In this document: positions 10,784 to 21,706 of the stretch, in pieces
Layout of the letters: each line of letters begins with the position of its first letter
Numbering within the stretch: the stretch's first letter is position 1
From: Porogramme epimiltina
Lineage: Eukaryota > Basidiomycota > Agaricomycetes > Polyporales > Polyporaceae
DNA length: 52,959 nucleotides
Direction of reading: 5' to 3'
Assembly (NCBI GenBank): GCA_900155495.1
Contig: FTLJ01000926.1
Location: 1-52,959, forward strand
Made by a program: the position numbers and the translations under genes
The notes under the pieces: model-generated
The model's input: only the letters and a program-made list of their open reading frames with translations
The model's database searches: none
What the model was told of the DNA's origin: nothing

Positions 10784-12598
10784 CTACGGCCATAAATCCA
10801 GATCAGATGGGATATAGAAGAAACCTTCGAAGGTCACCGGACCGTCTACGTATTGTTGCAGAGTATTCATTCCGAAGTCTATCGCACCGGGTGCACCATC
10901 TACAGGCATGACCACCTGGACGGTCTCCGCTTGCATCTCCGGCGAAGGTGTAATCCTTGTCCTCGGCGTGTACGATTCGGACCACTCGAGCTTCGTCAGG
11001 CGCGAACCTAACGATGCCCGATGCTCGAGTGTTTCGAGGAGCAATTCGAGCCGAGTTCGAAGGTGAGCGGCTAGCTCCTCGAATGGCTCCTCCGAAACAA
11101 GTGCTGCATTGAGGTCATGGCCCCTGGAGATAGGGAAAGAGACAATGAGCGTTCGGAGTTGTGAGCATACCAGCGATTGGGCATTCTCTGGATCATCTGG
11201 GATGGTAAGCGCTTCAAGAAGGTTTTCGGAATGGACGCAGGAAAGCTCTAGCGAGATGAGATTGGGAAACGCTCGGAAGAAATATTGGTAGGAGGTGAAA
11301 AGGCCGGAAGCCAATGTTTTGAAGGTGAGATGTGTGATGGAGGCAATGTGACGGAATGGGAATGTGATGTCTAGACAAACCCAGGGCGTATCCATGTCAA
11401 GGCGAAGACACGTCGCACCATTTGAGGTGTTGCACTGGATGGAAGTGTTCGATCTGCAGCCTTCGGACGACCCGATTTCAACACGGTCTACATTTTGGAG
11501 ACGTTCAAGTACGAGATCTTGAGTCTTCTGAGGAGCAGCACGAATTTCGTCGAGTAAACTACGCCCTTGGATACGGAGAGGGATGTGGGGGGGTAGTTTG
11601 ACCATCGTCAAAGCCGCAGAGGTGTATTCGAACGTGTCATTAAAGAACGCAGACCGGAGGGTGGGGAGCACCACATTAGCCTGAGTAGGCCAGGTCTCTG
11701 CGGTAATATCTTCCGGGAGTGACTGAGATATTGTCAAAGTCTTGAGGCGTCCACACTTCATCAACGACTGGTGGAGATGATTGGCCGATGGAATACGGGT
11801 GAGGTCTGGACCGGTGTTGTTTCGCCAAACAGGCTGTACCTCGACGTTCTCCAGCGTTTGACAGGCAAAGAAGGGGAACAATAGACCCGGAACGGACAGG
11901 GTCTTGAGGACTGGGAAGGAAGCGGAAGAAATGTGATCGAACTCCTCGGGGACGTCCCATTCTTCGAACCAGAACTCATAATCGTCGTCGTCTCCTCCTT
12001 GGTAGTCTTCGTCGTCGGGCTCCCACCTTTGGTCATCTTCGAAGGTAATCCTGAGCTTTTCTAGACTGGGCAATTTGGTATTCAGGACGCGGTAAAGCCG
12101 CAAGAGCTCGTCTTCGGAGAAGAGGTTTACGTCTAACGCAGTGATGCGAGATAGATGTGGCTGTAGGCGGTCCACGACCACCTCCGGGAAGTGCGAGAAG
12201 TGAAGTCGAAGACGTCCATATGAGCAATGCTCAAGCAGTGCGAGCATGTATTCCAATTGCTTCTGACCGAGGGGCGATCCATCGAACTCGAATGTCTCTC
12301 TAGATAGAGCGTCTAACAAGAGTTGAGGTGTCTTGAGAGCGACTGCGCGCCACCGTTGGCACACATGTGCAACGCGGAAACTCGTTCGGCGTTTCCAAAC
12401 CAATGACAGGATCATGGATAGTAGTTCGTTGGGCAAGGAGTTGATACTCCCGGTGGAGTTGTATGCCGAGGTGCCTGTAAGAATGTGTTGATGACACTTG
12501 GTTGCTTGAACATTCGTCCTGGTGTCATCCGTAGGAGCATAGGTACCGGAGGGTTCGGGAGAAGAGGAGTCGTCGCGCGTATAAGGCATTGAATCCAT
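10784..12598 (-). CDS. F-box protein (paralog 2 of 3)
   Basis: A single exon encodes 604 aa from the ATG at 12598. It is close to the 7577 gene through the F-box (LPNELLSMILSLVW), RTSFRVAHVCQRWRAVALKTPQL, the middle LRR-like region and the end YVDGPVTFEGFFYIPS. The N-terminus is different: the helical lead-in is replaced by a polar segment rich in Ser, Thr and Asp. An acidic insertion (EPDDEDYQGGDDDD) lies near residue 205. It is intact, with no premature stop. Presumed role: substrate receptor of an SCF ubiquitin ligase. Confidence 0.78.
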   Translation of the reverse strand: MDSMPYTRDDSSSPEPSGTYAPTDDTRTNVQATKCHQHILTGTSAYNSTGSINSLPNELLSMILSLVWKRRTSFRVAHVCQRWRAVALKTPQLLLDALSRETFEFDGSPLGQKQLEYMLALLEHCSYGRLRLHFSHFPEVVVDRLQPHLSRITALDVNLFSEDELLRLYRVLNTKLPSLEKLRITFEDDQRWEPDDEDYQGGDDDDYEFWFEEWDVPEEFDHISSASFPVLKTLSVPGLLFPFFACQTLENVEVQPVWRNNTGPDLTRIPSANHLHQSLMKCGRLKTLTISQSLPEDITAETWPTQANVVLPTLRSAFFNDTFEYTSAALTMVKLPPHIPLRIQGRSLLDEIRAAPQKTQDLVLERLQNVDRVEIGSSEGCRSNTSIQCNTSNGATCLRLDMDTPWVCLDITFPFRHIASITHLTFKTLASGLFTSYQYFFRAFPNLISLELSCVHSENLLEALTIPDDPENAQSLVCSQLRTLIVSFPISRGHDLNAALVSEEPFEELAAHLRTRLELLLETLEHRASLGSRLTKLEWSESYTPRTRITPSPEMQAETVQVVMPVDGAPGAIDFGMNTLQQYVDGPVTFEGFFYIPSDLDLWP

Positions 12599-13394
12599 CT
12601 CGCAGATACGTAATGGGGAGAGAGAAGAACTAGATCCCAGGTAAGTGGTTGACCACCGAAAAGAGAGCGAACCAGCTTACGGCAAGTTTGTGGTGCGGAT
12701 GGAACCCTGCGCCAACCAATGGTAAATATGCCAGTCACAGGATGTCTTAGTCCTATACAGGCACTGTGTATGCCTACCTTGAGATCGTGGCGGCAGTGTG
12801 TTGACTTCAGTTTTGGAGGTGGATAGAGGTGGATGCAACTAGAGCGCTCTCGCCAGCGGGCGATGACGGCAGCAGTGAGGTCAACGGAATGGAGGATGTC
12901 CGTAAACTGAGAGTTTATCACCCACGAGACTGACCACGGTGTGTCTGGCCTCGAACTTGGTGGTCTAGGAGAACTTGAGACCTGGGATGGAGGAAGAGAG
13001 TTGGGCCCAGGCGGCTAGGGCCGGACGCGACCACTCGGGACTCCGCTTAATGGAGGACCTTCCCACGGCTACTAGGTTGACTTGTTCTAGGTTCTAATAT
13101 ATTCGAAAGGCCCCTGAAAATGTCCACGCACTCGAACAACGCCTCGGCCGTGTTGGGGGGGCCACAACGATTACCACACCACCTCAAATATATACCACAA
13201 TGTTCGCGTTGCATGAGCCTCGCCATGACAAGCCCTCATCTCCTCTGCGCCCCCTATTCCCGTTCAAGTGTGCTCGGAACCCGGATAGTTCCAGTGACTT
13301 AACCTCTTGTACTCAAGGTACGTATTCGCACCACATATTAGAATGTTGGTTTGTGCTAAAATTCCTCTTCATCGTTCAGAACATCGGAGCTCCC
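12599..13394. promoter_or_regulatory. Divergent promoter region of two F-box genes
   Basis: About 800 bases separate the start codons of divergent F-box paralogs. A TATATA stretch at about 13187-13193 could serve the plus-strand gene. A strong splice pair, GTACGT at 13318 and GTTCAG ending at 13379, looks like a 62-nt intron in that gene's 5' leader. Confidence 0.4.
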
Positions 13395-15227
13395 ATGGTT
13401 GGCAAACAAGGCCGTTCAACAAACCAAGCCCCTGACCAAAGGGTTGACCACTCTCAGGTCCACTATGCCGCGGATCCGGCCACAACCCTCACGGCCCCGG
13501 CGACAGGAAATCGGAGGTTGGGGCAGATGGGGAACCGCCTCTTCATCCAATCTCCCGCCCACGATGCTCTTGCGCCTATCCACTCCATCCCCGTCGAGGT
13601 ACTCTCCATCATTCTGTCCGAGTGTTGGGAGGGAAGGAATAGCTTCCGTGTCGCCCACGTCTGTCGTCGCTGGCGTGCGGTGGCCCTGATAACCCACAAG
13701 CTCTGGGCTGATGCTCTTTCCGAGGAGAAGTTCGACTTCGACGACTCCCTCCCTGCGGACCAACGTTACACGCTCTTGCATTACGTGTCAACCATGTTCG
13801 CACGATCTTCTCCACAGAATCTTGAACTGCATTGTTCCCACTTTCCCGACAACGCACTTCTTTACGCCCTCATGGCCCATGCGTCGAAGGTCGTCTCCCT
13901 CGACGTCACCATCTTTAACACCAAGGAGCTCGTCACTTTGTATTCGGCCTTGTCCTCAGGTTTCCTCTTTCTCAAATACTTAAAGATCGAGTTCCGCCCG
14001 CAACCCCGCCGAGAACATGCGGATCCCCATCACACTCGTCGCCTGTGGTTCGAACTCCAATACTTCGAAGGTTTACCCCCCTTACCTCAAGCCGCCCTCC
14101 CTGGCCTGAAGACCGTATCAGTTCCTGGCACACTTCTGACGCACCTCGCCCGCGAATCTCTCGAGTGCATAGAGCTGCGTCCTGTGTGGAACCATGACTC
14201 AGGACCGAACGTTACTCGGGTTCAGGGCTCTTGGAAGCTTTGCGAGGCATTGACGAAGTGCCCTTGCTTGCGATCTCTCGAGGTGATAGAAGCGCTGCCC
14301 GAGGACATTGGTCTCTTCCCTCTCATACCCCCAGTCGTTCTTCCCGCCCTCGAAACCCTCACCATTCGAGACTTCACAGAGAGCACTGCCGGCCTCCTCT
14401 CTGTCCTCGTCGTTCCGTCCCTCTCCCTCCTTCAAATCGAAGGGTCCAGCAACATTGGTTTCGCACAAGAACTCGTCCCGGGGACCAGGGGTGGAGACGT
14501 ACTTCAAGACCTCATACGCAACGCCGACACCGTACGGATTTGGGACCATACCACCAAGTACGGAACCTCCGATATCACGACGCAAACGTTTTCCGGCTCG
14601 TCCGAACGTCTCTGCATCGACTACCACCACGGGTTCGCCAAGGGCTCCGACTATCGGGCACTCTTCCGCCCGTTCGCGTCGTCCATCACCCATCTCTCCC
14701 TCGAGCTCGCAGTCGACGACCGGATGGAGGAGCAGGACGCGTTCTTCCGCGCCTTCCCACACCTCGTCTCGCTGCGCGTTGCGCACCCCAAGACTAACCA
14801 GCTGCTCGCCGCGCTCTGCGCCCCGGACGACCCAGGCAATGCGCGGTCGCTTGTATGCCCCGCGCTCCGGAGGCTCGAGGTCGCGTTCGAGTTCGGGATG
14901 GGGAGCGAGGTCAAGGCGGCTCTGGAGCAGGGCGGGAAGCCGGACATCCTCGCTGTGCACCTGCGCACCCGCCTTCCGGCTCTTGTCGAGATGCTCACGC
15001 ATCGTGCCTCGCGGAGCTCACGCTTGGAGACGTTGGTATGGTCGGAGTTCGAGGCGGATATGCGGACCGCCAGGATGAGAGGGCGCGCGGCCCAGCTGCC
15101 GTTGGGGGATAATGGCCACGGTGATGATTTTGGCGTGGAAACTCTCCAAGACTACGTGGACGGAACGGCCACTTTCAGCACCTTCACGTTCATCCCTCGT
15201 AGAGCTTCTATGTGGGACCCGTGGTAG
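13395..15227 (+). CDS. F-box protein (paralog 3 of 3)
   Basis: The start is taken at the ATG at 13395 (CCCATGG context), giving 610 aa in one exon. An in-frame ATG at 13200 would add 65 residues, but that stretch contains a good intron (13318-13379) whose removal breaks the frame, so it is probably a spliced leader. Features: F-box SIPVEVLSIILSECW, then NSFRVAHVCRRWRAVALITHKLW, LRR-like repeats, and the C-terminal YVDGTATFSTFTFIPR. It is clearly a paralog of the 7577 and 10784 genes but in opposite orientation and GC-richer. Presumed SCF adaptor. Confidence 0.75.
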   Translation: MVGKQGRSTNQAPDQRVDHSQVHYAADPATTLTAPATGNRRLGQMGNRLFIQSPAHDALAPIHSIPVEVLSIILSECWEGRNSFRVAHVCRRWRAVALITHKLWADALSEEKFDFDDSLPADQRYTLLHYVSTMFARSSPQNLELHCSHFPDNALLYALMAHASKVVSLDVTIFNTKELVTLYSALSSGFLFLKYLKIEFRPQPRREHADPHHTRRLWFELQYFEGLPPLPQAALPGLKTVSVPGTLLTHLARESLECIELRPVWNHDSGPNVTRVQGSWKLCEALTKCPCLRSLEVIEALPEDIGLFPLIPPVVLPALETLTIRDFTESTAGLLSVLVVPSLSLLQIEGSSNIGFAQELVPGTRGGDVLQDLIRNADTVRIWDHTTKYGTSDITTQTFSGSSERLCIDYHHGFAKGSDYRALFRPFASSITHLSLELAVDDRMEEQDAFFRAFPHLVSLRVAHPKTNQLLAALCAPDDPGNARSLVCPALRRLEVAFEFGMGSEVKAALEQGGKPDILAVHLRTRLPALVEMLTHRASRSSRLETLVWSEFEADMRTARMRGRAAQLPLGDNGHGDDFGVETLQDYVDGTATFSTFTFIPRRASMWDPW

Positions 15228-15360
15228 GATGCGGACTGTCGGAGGGCAAAGCATTACGGCTTTGTTTGTACAGTACCAACTATGTCTCAGTAGCACCGTA
15301 TTTCAATCTTATGTACACTGTATCGTACAGCTGCCTGAAGTCTCGGTTGCCTCCTACCTC

Positions 15361-16163
15361 TCAACAAGTTCCCTGCATGCCGGCCGGATCGCTCATCGTG
15401 CCACCCAACGAGCCCATCTCCGCCAGCGTCCCCGCAAACAGATCGTTAAACTCCTGCTCGAGCCCGACTCGTTCCAGAACGAGCTCGAAGCCCTCCCCGT
15501 GTGCGTCGAGCCGCTCGAGCCACTCCTCGATCGCGTCCGCGCCTGCCAGGAGGACGCTTCGAAGGCGCGTGCGATCCGTCTGGCTCGCAGGGGCCGCACG
15601 AGCCCCTTGAGGCAGGCGGGCGGGGACGGCAGAGGACGTGTCGGCGTCCCAAGCCTCCTGGCGGAGCACGACGAGCCAGCCGTGGTCGAGGTCGCGCAGC
15701 CAGGCGAGGAGGAGTGTGAGGACGTCGGTGGAGGGGGTGTATCCTGGGATCGACTGAAGCACTTCGCCAGTGAGGCGGAGGAAGAGTGACGTGCGGAGTG
15801 AGGTAGAGGGATCTACGGGTGGTATTTGAAGGATGAGGGAGAGCATATGATGAGTGGCTTCGAGGTATAGAGGGAGGGTTGTAAGAGTGGAAGACGGGTC
15901 CGAGCTGTTTAACAAGATAGATCTTGTGAGTCGGAGACCTTGACTGATAGATGAACGCTTGCCTACCGTTTCTTGAAGTTTCTGGTGACATCTAGAAACT
16001 TTTCTTCTAGATAATCAAGGAGTTTTCGCTCTTGTACTGAGCTCAAAGGATGCACTAGCTTGGGAGGAGGATGAGGACTATCTGGTGACTCCACTGGATC
16101 TACAATGTCATCTGTTGGCTCTTGGACAGGTGTGTCGACTTCAACGGCGGTATCGGTATCCAT
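15361..16163 (-). CDS. Conserved-looking hypothetical protein
   Basis: Two exons joined across 15905-15966 (GTAGGC...AAACAG, 62 nt) give 246 aa. The N-terminal ~40 residues are acidic and Pro-rich. A helical core follows (ERKLLDYLEEKFLDVTRNFKKR across the junction, then LYLEATHHMLSLILQI and LLAWLRDLDHGWLVVL). There is no signal peptide or membrane segment. The pattern of amphipathic helices suggests a folded all-alpha protein, but I do not recognise the family. It is convergent with the F-box gene at 13395 and on the same strand as the TrpRS gene upstream. Confidence 0.6.
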
Positions 16164-16373
16164 GAGCCTGACTTGAAGAAGTTAGTGAACGGTTTTCTCG
16201 TCGTATGGAGTCCGAGCAGTATTGTGTTGACGTCACAGCACAAGGAGCGTGGTACTTGCTGACCATGACGTGCTGACGCCCAAGTTCCTAACCCCGCATC
16301 ATGCGGCCGCGACTGTGGGGTCCTCTCAGAGTGGAGACTACGCGTAGATTATACAGAGCATATTGTAGAAACA

Positions 16374-17809
16374 TTACACGAGGCCAATACGCGCCCTCAC
16401 CTCCCTCATGGTGCCCCCGGTCAACTCCCTAGCCTTCGCAGCACCTTCCTGAGCAACCGTCTCGAGATACGCAGTCTCCCCACGAAGGCGCTCGAATTCA
16501 GCACGAGGGCCCTTAATGAGCTCCTCTACCGCCTCCGCGACGTCCACCTTCAAATCTCCGTGGCCCTTGTCCGCATAGCGAGCTGCTATTGTCTCCGGTT
16601 CCTCGCCCGTACACGACGCAAATATCGAGAGGAGGTTCGCGGCACCAGGGCGTGTGACGGGATCGTAAGTGATGCCGAGGGTAGAGTCGGTGACGGCACC
16701 ACGGATCTTTTTACCCACTTGTGCGGGCCCGTCTGTCAATAGAATGCGAGAGTTCAAGTCTGGCGAGGACTTCGACATTTTAGAAGACGGGTCCTTCAGC
16801 GACAGGACACGGCATGACGATGCTGTGGCAAGTATTAGGAAGGACATATTGAAGACTAACGCTGGCGGACGTACTGATGACGTGCTGCGGAAGGGGGAAG
16901 AGGGACCTCTTGCCCTTGAAAGTACGGTTGAAGCTCTCGGCAAGGTCTCGGCATAGCTCGATGTGCTGTTGTTGATCCTCCCCCACGGGCACATGAGTCG
17001 CACTAGTCGTAGTTGAGTTGGTACATGCACGCTTGCGACGGAGTGACAGCGTACCGATATGCCAAGATATCCGCAGCTTGGAGGACAGGGTAGGTGAAAA
17101 GCCCAGCGTTGAGCAGCGACTCATCAACCTCCGAGTCATCCCGTGCGTTTCGCGAGGCGGCCAGTCTAGACTTCCAGGAACGTAGGTAAAAGAGTGAGGT
17201 AGGGGCACAGAGAACGCACCTTCCAAGTGGTCATCCTCCTCAGCTTGCCCATGGGCGTGATGCAGTTCAGTATCCATGCCAATTCTGCGTGGTCAGGGTT
17301 CTAGAGAGGGGGAATGCTTGAGCGCGCGGGTAAGAGGGTCAACACAAGGCTCGTACCTCGTCCTGGTGAAAGATGATAGACCGCTTGGGATCAAGTCCAA
17401 CCGCGAGTAGCACTGCGAGCATATCTCTCCGTGCGACGCTCAGTCCCTTGGGGTCTTGAGGCAGCGTGAGCGCGTGCCATCCGACGATGGAATATATGAG
17501 TTGGTCGTCGGGGGCAGCGTCGCGCTGGAGCTTGACCCAGTTCAACAGCGCGCCAAGCATATTCCCTAGCTACTCGGGCGTTCAGTGCGCAACAAATTGG
17601 CCGACGAAGAGGGAACATACGTGAGGTATGCCAGTGGGCTGGATGCCGGAGAACACGACTCGCGGGCGGGCGCGGAGTTCCGTCGACGCCCTGTGCGCGA
17701 CATAGGTAGTCGATATCGTGCGCAGCGACTGCTTCTGGCTATGATACGGAGTGCATGGTAGTGAAAAGGAGAGAGGGGCACGACGGAGGTGCTGGCGGAG
17801 GAAAGACAT
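16374..17809 (-). CDS. MSW1: Mitochondrial tryptophanyl-tRNA synthetase
   Basis: Six exons with introns at 17570-17620, 17301-17356, 17171-17219, 17003-17054 and 16823-16874 give 391 aa. The first ~45 residues (MSFLRQHLRRAPLSFSLP...) form an Arg-rich mitochondrial presequence. The class I HIGH-type motif reads TGIPHLGN at about 59-66, split by intron 1 after the His. GEDQQQHIELCRDLA follows in the middle, and KMSKS lies at 257-261 within SLKDPSSKMSKS. The length is close to that of bacterial-type TrpRS plus a presequence. The enzyme charges tRNA-Trp for mitochondrial translation. It is divergent from NAA35 with 141 bp between start codons. Confidence 0.95.
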
Positions 17810-17950
17810 GGGTGGCGCTCGATGCTGGGCGCGTCGCTGACCGCGTCGCGTCCTTCGACAAAACTGTCAACATCGTCGTCCTGCCCATCGCTCGCCTTCG
17901 TTCTCTCAAAAGCCCGTCCGTCTCGGCACTCTTGGCTTTATCTTACTTCA
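17810..17950. promoter_or_regulatory. Compact bidirectional promoter, TrpRS / NAA35
   Basis: Only 141 bases lie between the two divergent start codons, so both transcription starts must fall within or very near this stretch. No TATA box is seen on either strand. Confidence 0.55.
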
Positions 17951-20717
17951 ATGAACTATTTCGGCGAGTTCAACGATTTCTACGACAATTTCGACGTTCC
18001 GAGCGGAGATGATGTGACGGACTTGTTCGCCGCTGCGGGCCAAGGTACGCTTGCCCTCCGTCGTATGATCCGCTGCACGCTCACCCAATGTTTAGATATG
18101 GAGCCTGAAGAGGTCATCTTGATGGACGGCTTTGGGCTGGCGGACGCTATGAGTGTATTTGAGGTGTGCCGCGCCCTCTCCTAGGAAGATATGCAGCCAC
18201 TTACATCTATACTCGTCAACAGATCGGAGAGCCTCGTCTAGACAGTGGGATGTCTCTAGAAGAACAGCCACGTCCCCCATTCAACCCCCTCACACCACTG
18301 CTTCCGGAAGAGATATGTTGGATCCTGGACCGGAGCTTTGCGTGCGAGGTGAATGCCCACCCCTGGACCTATGCTATGTCGCCCCCAGAGTTTTTCATCT
18401 CGATCTGTTTTGTTGGTACAGATGGAATGGCATTCCGGGAAGACGCTCTCTCAGAGCGTGTTCACCATCCTCTTCGTGCACCATATGCCCGATATCAACC
18501 CTGAATACCTTCCCCCTGAGGAGAAAGAGGACCCTGCTCGTCCATTGTGGCTGATTACGGTCGTCTTGCGTGCGGGTATGCTTGGTTTACTCAAATGCTG
18601 CGACCTGGCATGGCGAGAATTGTCCAAGAATAGGGTTCACGACGTCAGTGTTTCTTCGGAACGATGTCGTGTGACCGCTCTCATGAGTTATGTGCAGGTC
18701 GAAGACTGGAATGGCGAAAAATGTGACGTGTCCATGTTGGAGAGCATCAACACCAATCTCATTGTCCACATGTTGGATTCTGCGTGCGACTGGTTACGTC
18801 GGTCGAGCCTCCCGGATCAGCATGTCAGGGCATTGTGCGACAGGCTGCTCCTGCGCAAGGTACAGTCGTATCCCGAAACCACGTATGAAGCTACATTCAT
18901 AGAAGACACATAGACTCTTTTGCAGCTCTACAGACAGGAACTGCTTAAGGGAGTAGAAGATCTACCATATTACCTTGCCATGGCGCGCGGACTCCTTCAC
19001 CACGTACGAACGTCACAACAAAACGACCTTCCTTTGGACTCCCCCGCGAGGCTGGCAATGGACCCTCATATTGCACGCCGACTACCCAATTACATGCCCA
19101 TGCGTGTCGCAGAACTCCCGGATTTCGAAAAGATTTGGGACTCATTAGAGGCATACATCGAATTCTGGGCGGAGATTGGCCGCCTGGTCACCACCCCATC
19201 ATTATTCAAGTGGGAGGTAAGGTCGTCAGTCCGCCACCCCGAGCATACGATGTCACGTCTTACAGGCTGCAGGCGCCGTCAGGATCGGCCTCAACAAAAG
19301 TACACCCGCGTCATACCACCGGTCACTGGTTCAGGTTAGTTACCAATGTGACTTCCGTATAGATGTTGACTATCACTAGACGTCGTTCTACGACTCGGGC
19401 GTCATCCTCGGGACCCATCGCATGTCATGGCTTGTGGACCAGTTCTTCTATGAGACCATTGGCGTACCTTACCATGACATCTTCCGCGCATTTGAGCGCA
19501 GTGCGCCTCCCATACAAATGGCCTCAATGCGCGATATAATCGAGCGACGTATACACAAGGTCTGTCGTGTTGTTGCCTTTTCCCATAAGACCATCTCTTA
19601 ATCTTACAACAGCTCTTAATTCCTCACATCCGATCAAGTTGGTTTAATCCTCCACGACGGCGACGGCACCTGATGAGGGAGATCCTACAGTGGCATATGT
19701 TGTATGACGTCATGCTGAAGGAGGTCAGCCAGCACAGACCCACAGTGAGTCTCTCGAAACTTCGCTCATATTCAGCCCATGAAGAGCTGACCTTTCGCTC
19801 AGGATGCTGAAACCAAGGCCATCCTCACGGCTGCGCCATTGGCCGTGAAGCTCTGGCGGTTAGCAGCATGTAGAGAGCTCATTCTGTCAGGCTTTCAGCA
19901 AGAGCTTTACGCTCCCGACGAAAGGCCAATCGCGTATTGGCGATTATCGTCCGTTCTCGAAGTCCACTTAGCGTGTATCGAAGATCTGCTGCCTATCGTT
20001 CCTCGTCGTCAGTCTCTACAACTACTCGATCTACTCTGAGCTTACTCATTTTATAGACACGCCCGCCTTTCGAGAGCTCACTTACCAGAGCAGGCACCTC
20101 ACTGCGTTACAGATGATCGCCTCTGCACTTACAATCGTTAGTGTGCCCCACCTTGTCACTGATAATACCACTGTCTGACGCCGCTTTCCTGTAGGTCACA
20201 TCAAAGATGGTTGTACTACCATGGCAGACGCTATCTCTGCAGTACTGGCGGAGATACAAGTGGCTTATCAAAGAGGAATTCGACAACCTGATTCCGTTGG
20301 ACCCTAACCCAGACTTTGAACCATTTCAGAACGTGTTAGACGATCTCGCACAGGTATGTAACTGTCCTCTCCTATCATCTTTGGACGCAACGTGAATCCC
20401 TTCAAGGATACTTTCTTTTCGCCCCCCCAAACCCTCCGATTAGCACGAGATATCCTGTCGAATCTGAGCGAATCATCCGAGGACTGGGTCGGTCACTGGG
20501 CGGAAGACCGACGTCAAGTAAGCAAATGGGCTCCTCAGTCAATGTCTTAGAAGCTTACTGCCCTTCCTCCTAGTATCTGCGTAACCTTACTCAAGCTTGC
20601 GATAGATTAGAACGGCATGTCCCGGGGAGCGTACTAGAGCTCCCCAACTTCAACACACGGCAACTGAGGTGGATTGTGGCCGTGCACCCTTGGATCCCCA
20701 CGGTGGACGAACCATAA
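17951..20717 (+). CDS. NAA35: NatC N-terminal acetyltransferase auxiliary subunit
   Basis: Thirteen exons encode 698 aa. Introns: 18045-18095, 18164-18222, 18349-18421, 18860-18925, 19217-19265, 19335-19379, 19560-19612, 19745-19802, 20008-20056, 20137-20194, 20354-20406 and 20518-20573. The Mak10 signature is clear: LADAMSVFEIGEPRLDSGM near residue 50, then WHSGKTLSQSVFTILFVHH (the WxxGxSLxQTVFT block of NAA35). Further along are TSFYDSGVILGTHRM and, near the end, HLTALQMIASAL. NAA35/Mak10 is the scaffold that anchors the NatC catalytic (Naa30) and small (Naa38) subunits at the ribosome. The first intron is 51 nt with an open frame, so its retention would add 17 residues without a frameshift. 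Confidence 0.92.
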
Positions 20718-21706
20718 CAGTTGGCCACCCCCTCACCTCTGATAGATTATGATGCAGGACGCGTCCCGGTCAAGAGAAGCTATAGACCCCATTCTTCCAC
20801 CCCTTAATTTGAATTGTGCGCCCAGGAACATGATAGACCCCGCTTATGTATCCATATCTTAAACCGCATATGCCATATTTCTCCAAACCTATGAATCACG
20901 ATGCTTACTAGTCGTGCTAGGTCGAGTGCATGATTAATGCCACCCGCAAACAATCCCCAGCAAGGATGGCCACTGTAGACCCACAGTTGGCTCATACCCG
21001 TTTCAAGCGGGCCGTGGGGTACGGTGAAAGTCAGGGTTTTTGCACGCCATCTACACACTCTCCTCCCCTTCCTCATATAGTTAGGGTGGATACTATAATT
21101 GTAGAGGTAGGAACGGTATCTTTGTTTCTTTGACGGTACGTCTACATATCAACGAATATGAACAACGCACAGCCAACGGATCAATATGTCAGTGTACCTT
21201 TCAAAAGTATTGCACTAGCTCTTTCTACAAGGACGAAAGAGGACTCATACTCTGATGATTAATATCGTGAGCACTTCCCCTATCGTTTGTCCCGTTCTGA
21301 ACATAGCCACAGTTCTGCTCTACAAGTCAAGCACGGCTTTACATAGCAAAATATTCGAGGGCATGGACGCCCCCCTCCGGCTGTGAGAAGAGCCGGTGCA
21401 TATTGTGGTTGGCATATGTGCGAGGACGGAAATCATGTACTGCGATCCTTCTATCCATCCATCGAAATGACAAATAATGACCCCATGACACGAGGTTCCT
21501 CCAGGTATGTGCTGCCACTTAAAGCACTTCCCACGTTTACATCTCACTAAGGCCACCTTCTATGTTGTGATCTATGATTGGCACTGACAATATCCTATTG
21601 TCGTTCTCACTTATAGTCCTAACAGCAATTTTCAGATTCATGCCCCGTGTCCCTTTTTATTTTTCGAAGCTCTACCTCGGTGCTATCGTAGCTCGAGGCT
21701 TGAGCC
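20718..21706. other. Intergenic, no gene seen
   Basis: About 1 kb of AT-richer sequence between NAA35 and the first PPxY membrane protein. Frames are short and featureless. Upstream exons of the membrane protein could lie in its last 150 bases, but none can be defended. Confidence 0.35.

Noticed and set aside
13200..13394. Extended start for the third F-box gene
   Set aside because: In frame, but it contains a strong 62-nt intron whose removal destroys the frame; the paralogs do not support the extra residues.
14199..15002. 267-codon minus-strand frame
   Set aside because: Antisense to the F-box gene at 13395 and without motifs.
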